DNA of 7,433 nucleotides from JBECKQ01 sp040235375 (GTDB taxonomy: Bacteria; Planctomycetota; Phycisphaerae; UBA1845). The position numbers were made by a program, and so were the translations under genes. Shown piece by piece: positions 6,581-7,433 of this stretch. The DNA is taken from positions 1 to 7,433 of the forward strand of contig JBECKQ010000003.1 of the NCBI GenBank assembly GCA_040235375.1, in the 5' to 3' direction. Position 1 is the stretch's first letter. The number at the start of each line of letters is the position of its first letter. Under the pieces are notes generated by a model. That model saw nothing but the letters and a program-made list of their open reading frames with translations, had not been told where the DNA came from and ran no database searches.

Positions 6581-6604
6581 CCTGTCGCGACCAGTTACGA
6601 CAGG
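6581..6604. repeat. Operator-like dyad, 7-bp arms
   Basis: Perfect arms CCTGTCG (6581-6587) and CGACAGG (6598-6604) around a 10-bp centre. It lies about 90 bp upstream of the regulator start. Size and position fit a dimeric repressor or activator site, but no specific regulator can be named. Confidence 0.45.
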
Positions 6605-6609
6605 GGCGG

Positions 6610-6660
6610 CGCCGGCGCAGGCGGGCGGGATTCCGCTCGCGCGGCCAGCCTGCGCCGGCG
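6610..6660. repeat. Long GC-rich inverted repeat, 13-bp perfect arms
   Basis: Arms CGCCGGCGCAGGC (6610-6622) and its exact complement (6648-6660) are separated by 25 bp. After one mismatch the stem can gain three more pairs (6624-6626 with 6644-6646), and a small GCGG/CCGC hairpin (6625-6628 with 6633-6636) is an alternative inside the loop. Each arm also contains the self-complementary octamer CGCCGGCG. It sits between two divergent genes, so it terminates neither of them, and it has no T-tract. Confidence 0.7.
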
Positions 6661-6736
6661 TTCATCATACAGCCTACTCCGGAATCGGGTGTCCGGTCGG
6701 CTCCTTATAGGCTTCTAAGCGGCGGAGTCTCACTCG

Positions 6737-6760
6737 TTGTCACGCCGGCATGCCTGACAA
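6737..6760. repeat. Operator-like dyad, 6-bp arms, upstream of glycosyltransferase
   Basis: Perfect arms TTGTCA (6737-6742) and TGACAA (6755-6760) with 12 bp between them, the last 8 of which are the palindrome GGCATGCC (6747-6754). It ends 29 bp before the start codon at 6790, overlapping the likely promoter or leader. It resembles the dyad at 6581-6604 (TGTCR...YGACA) but with inner spacing larger by 2 bp. Confidence 0.4.
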
Positions 6761-6776
6761 ATCGACGCCAGCCAGT

Positions 6777-6780
6777 AGGA
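6777..6780 (+). promoter_or_regulatory. Ribosome binding site of the glycosyltransferase gene
   Basis: AGGA with a 9-nt spacer to ATG 6790. A second in-frame ATG at 6829 has AGGGG 4 nt upstream, so a start 13 residues later is also possible. Confidence 0.5.
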
Positions 6781-6789
6781 TGCGGCGTA

Positions 6790-7433
6790 ATGGGCGATAC
6801 CGCAGGTGATCAGCAAACGAGGGGCGAAATGCCCGGTATCGGAGCCCGTCTACGACACGCCGCTCCGTGGGTTGCGATCTTTGCCGTCGCCCTGGGGCTG
6901 CGGGTCGCGTACGTCTATCAGATTCGGACCATTCCGTATTTCGATACGCTCGTCGGGGACGCCGCATCATATGACGCCTGGGCCCAGCGGATCGCGGGTG
7001 GCGACTGGATGGGTTCGAAGGTCTTCTACCAGGCGCCGGCGTATCCCTACATGCTGGGTGTCATCTATTCGGTCGCCGGGCGGAACCTGCTGGTCGCGCG
7101 GCTAGTACAGGCCGCGCTGGGGGCGGCGGCGGCCTTGCTGCTGGGCCTTGCGGGGCGGGCGTTCTTCAACCGGTCGATCGGCCTGACGGCGGGTGTGCTG
7201 CTGGCGCTGTATCCGCCGGCGATCTTTTTCGATGGGCTGATCCAGAAAACGTCACTCGCCACGGTGCTGATGGCCGGCGTGCTGTTCGTACTGGGGACAC
7301 TACGGTATCGGCCGGCGGCGTGGAAGTGGCTCGTCGCGGGAGTGTTGCTCGGCCTGTTCGGATTGACGCGGGAAAACGCGCTCGTTCTTATCGCGGTCGT
7401 CGGCGCCTGGCTATGGCTGGGGTTTCGCCGGCG
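6790..7433 (+). CDS. GT-C membrane glycosyltransferase, PMT/ArnT-like (cut by right edge)
   Basis: The first 214 residues of a polytopic membrane protein that runs off the right edge. After a short polar N-terminus, TM1 spans about 27-43. The first extracytoplasmic loop follows with the GDAASYDAWA motif, in which D57 fits the catalytic or metal-binding Asp of GT-C enzymes. Next comes FYQAPAYPYMLG (79-90), as in the PMT_2/ArnT-like family, and further hydrophobic segments near 101-122, 130-148, 157-172, 178-192 and 196-212. Such enzymes move a sugar from a polyprenyl-phosphate carrier to protein or lipid on the outer face of the inner membrane. ATG 6790 has AGGA 9 nt upstream; ATG 6829 is an alternative. 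It is divergent from the response regulator and shares a 296-bp control region. The specific donor and acceptor, and any C-terminal domain, cannot be seen. Confidence 0.87.
   Translation, partial: MGDTAGDQQTRGEMPGIGARLRHAAPWVAIFAVALGLRVAYVYQIRTIPYFDTLVGDAASYDAWAQRIAGGDWMGSKVFYQAPAYPYMLGVIYSVAGRNLLVARLVQAALGAAAALLLGLAGRAFFNRSIGLTAGVLLALYPPAIFFDGLIQKTSLATVLMAGVLFVLGTLRYRPAAWKWLVAGVLLGLFGLTRENALVLIAVVGAWLWLGFRR

Larger units (their letters stand above)
6494..6789. other. Divergent control region between regulator and glycosyltransferase
   Basis: This 296-bp region holds no supportable gene and must carry promoters for both directions. It contains three dyad symmetries (6581-6604, 6610-6660 and 6737-6760, listed separately). 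On the minus strand, TATGAT at 6670-6665 is a fair -10 candidate for the regulator, but no good -35 lies at the right distance. On the plus strand, TATAGG at 6706-6711 is a weak -10 candidate for the glycosyltransferase gene. A repeated TCCGG (6678-6682 and 6692-6696) is also present. Promoter positions stay uncertain. Confidence 0.55.

Noticed and set aside
1..7433. CRISPR array, insertion sequence, tRNA or rRNA
   Set aside because: No regularly spaced direct repeats, transposase-like protein, terminal inverted repeats around a gene, or structural RNA signatures were seen on either strand.

Overview
The window (high GC) looks like bacterial chromosome from the Planctomycetota or a close relative. 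The reasons are two secreted proteins ending in the Cys-bearing, Asp-rich dockerin/EF-hand-like modules common in that phylum, and a pseudopilin-like protein of the type (FTLVELLVV..., CASNLR, C-terminal 'H...GGH' motif) found there in many copies. This assignment is inference from protein style; no rRNA, tRNA or taxonomic marker gene is present.

Layout: six genes lie on the minus strand. In transcription order from the right they are an OmpR-type response regulator (start about 6493), a 511-residue exported protein with four EF-hand loops (5752), a pseudopilin-like protein (4087), a membrane-bound PAS histidine kinase (3259), a 305-residue exported protein with a C-terminal dockerin-like pair (1168), and the N-terminus of another exported protein (157, cut by the left edge). 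Gaps are short between regulator and 511-residue protein (30 bp) and between pseudopilin and kinase (21 bp), longer elsewhere (about 80 to 245 bp). This suggests an operon-like core with possible internal promoters before the pseudopilin and before the 305-residue protein. On the plus strand a divergent gene from 6790 encodes the N-terminal 214 residues of a polytopic GT-C (PMT/ArnT-like) glycosyltransferase and runs off the right edge.

The most notable point is the arrangement. A complete two-component system (kinase with all ATP-binding boxes, regulator with all receiver residues) encloses a secreted Ca-binding-type protein and a pseudopilin. This suggests, but does not prove, that the system senses or controls a surface or secretion function. 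The divergent control region (6494-6789) holds three dyad symmetries, one with perfect 13-bp arms, that no gene explains. No mobile element, CRISPR array, RNA gene or convincing intrinsic terminator was seen.
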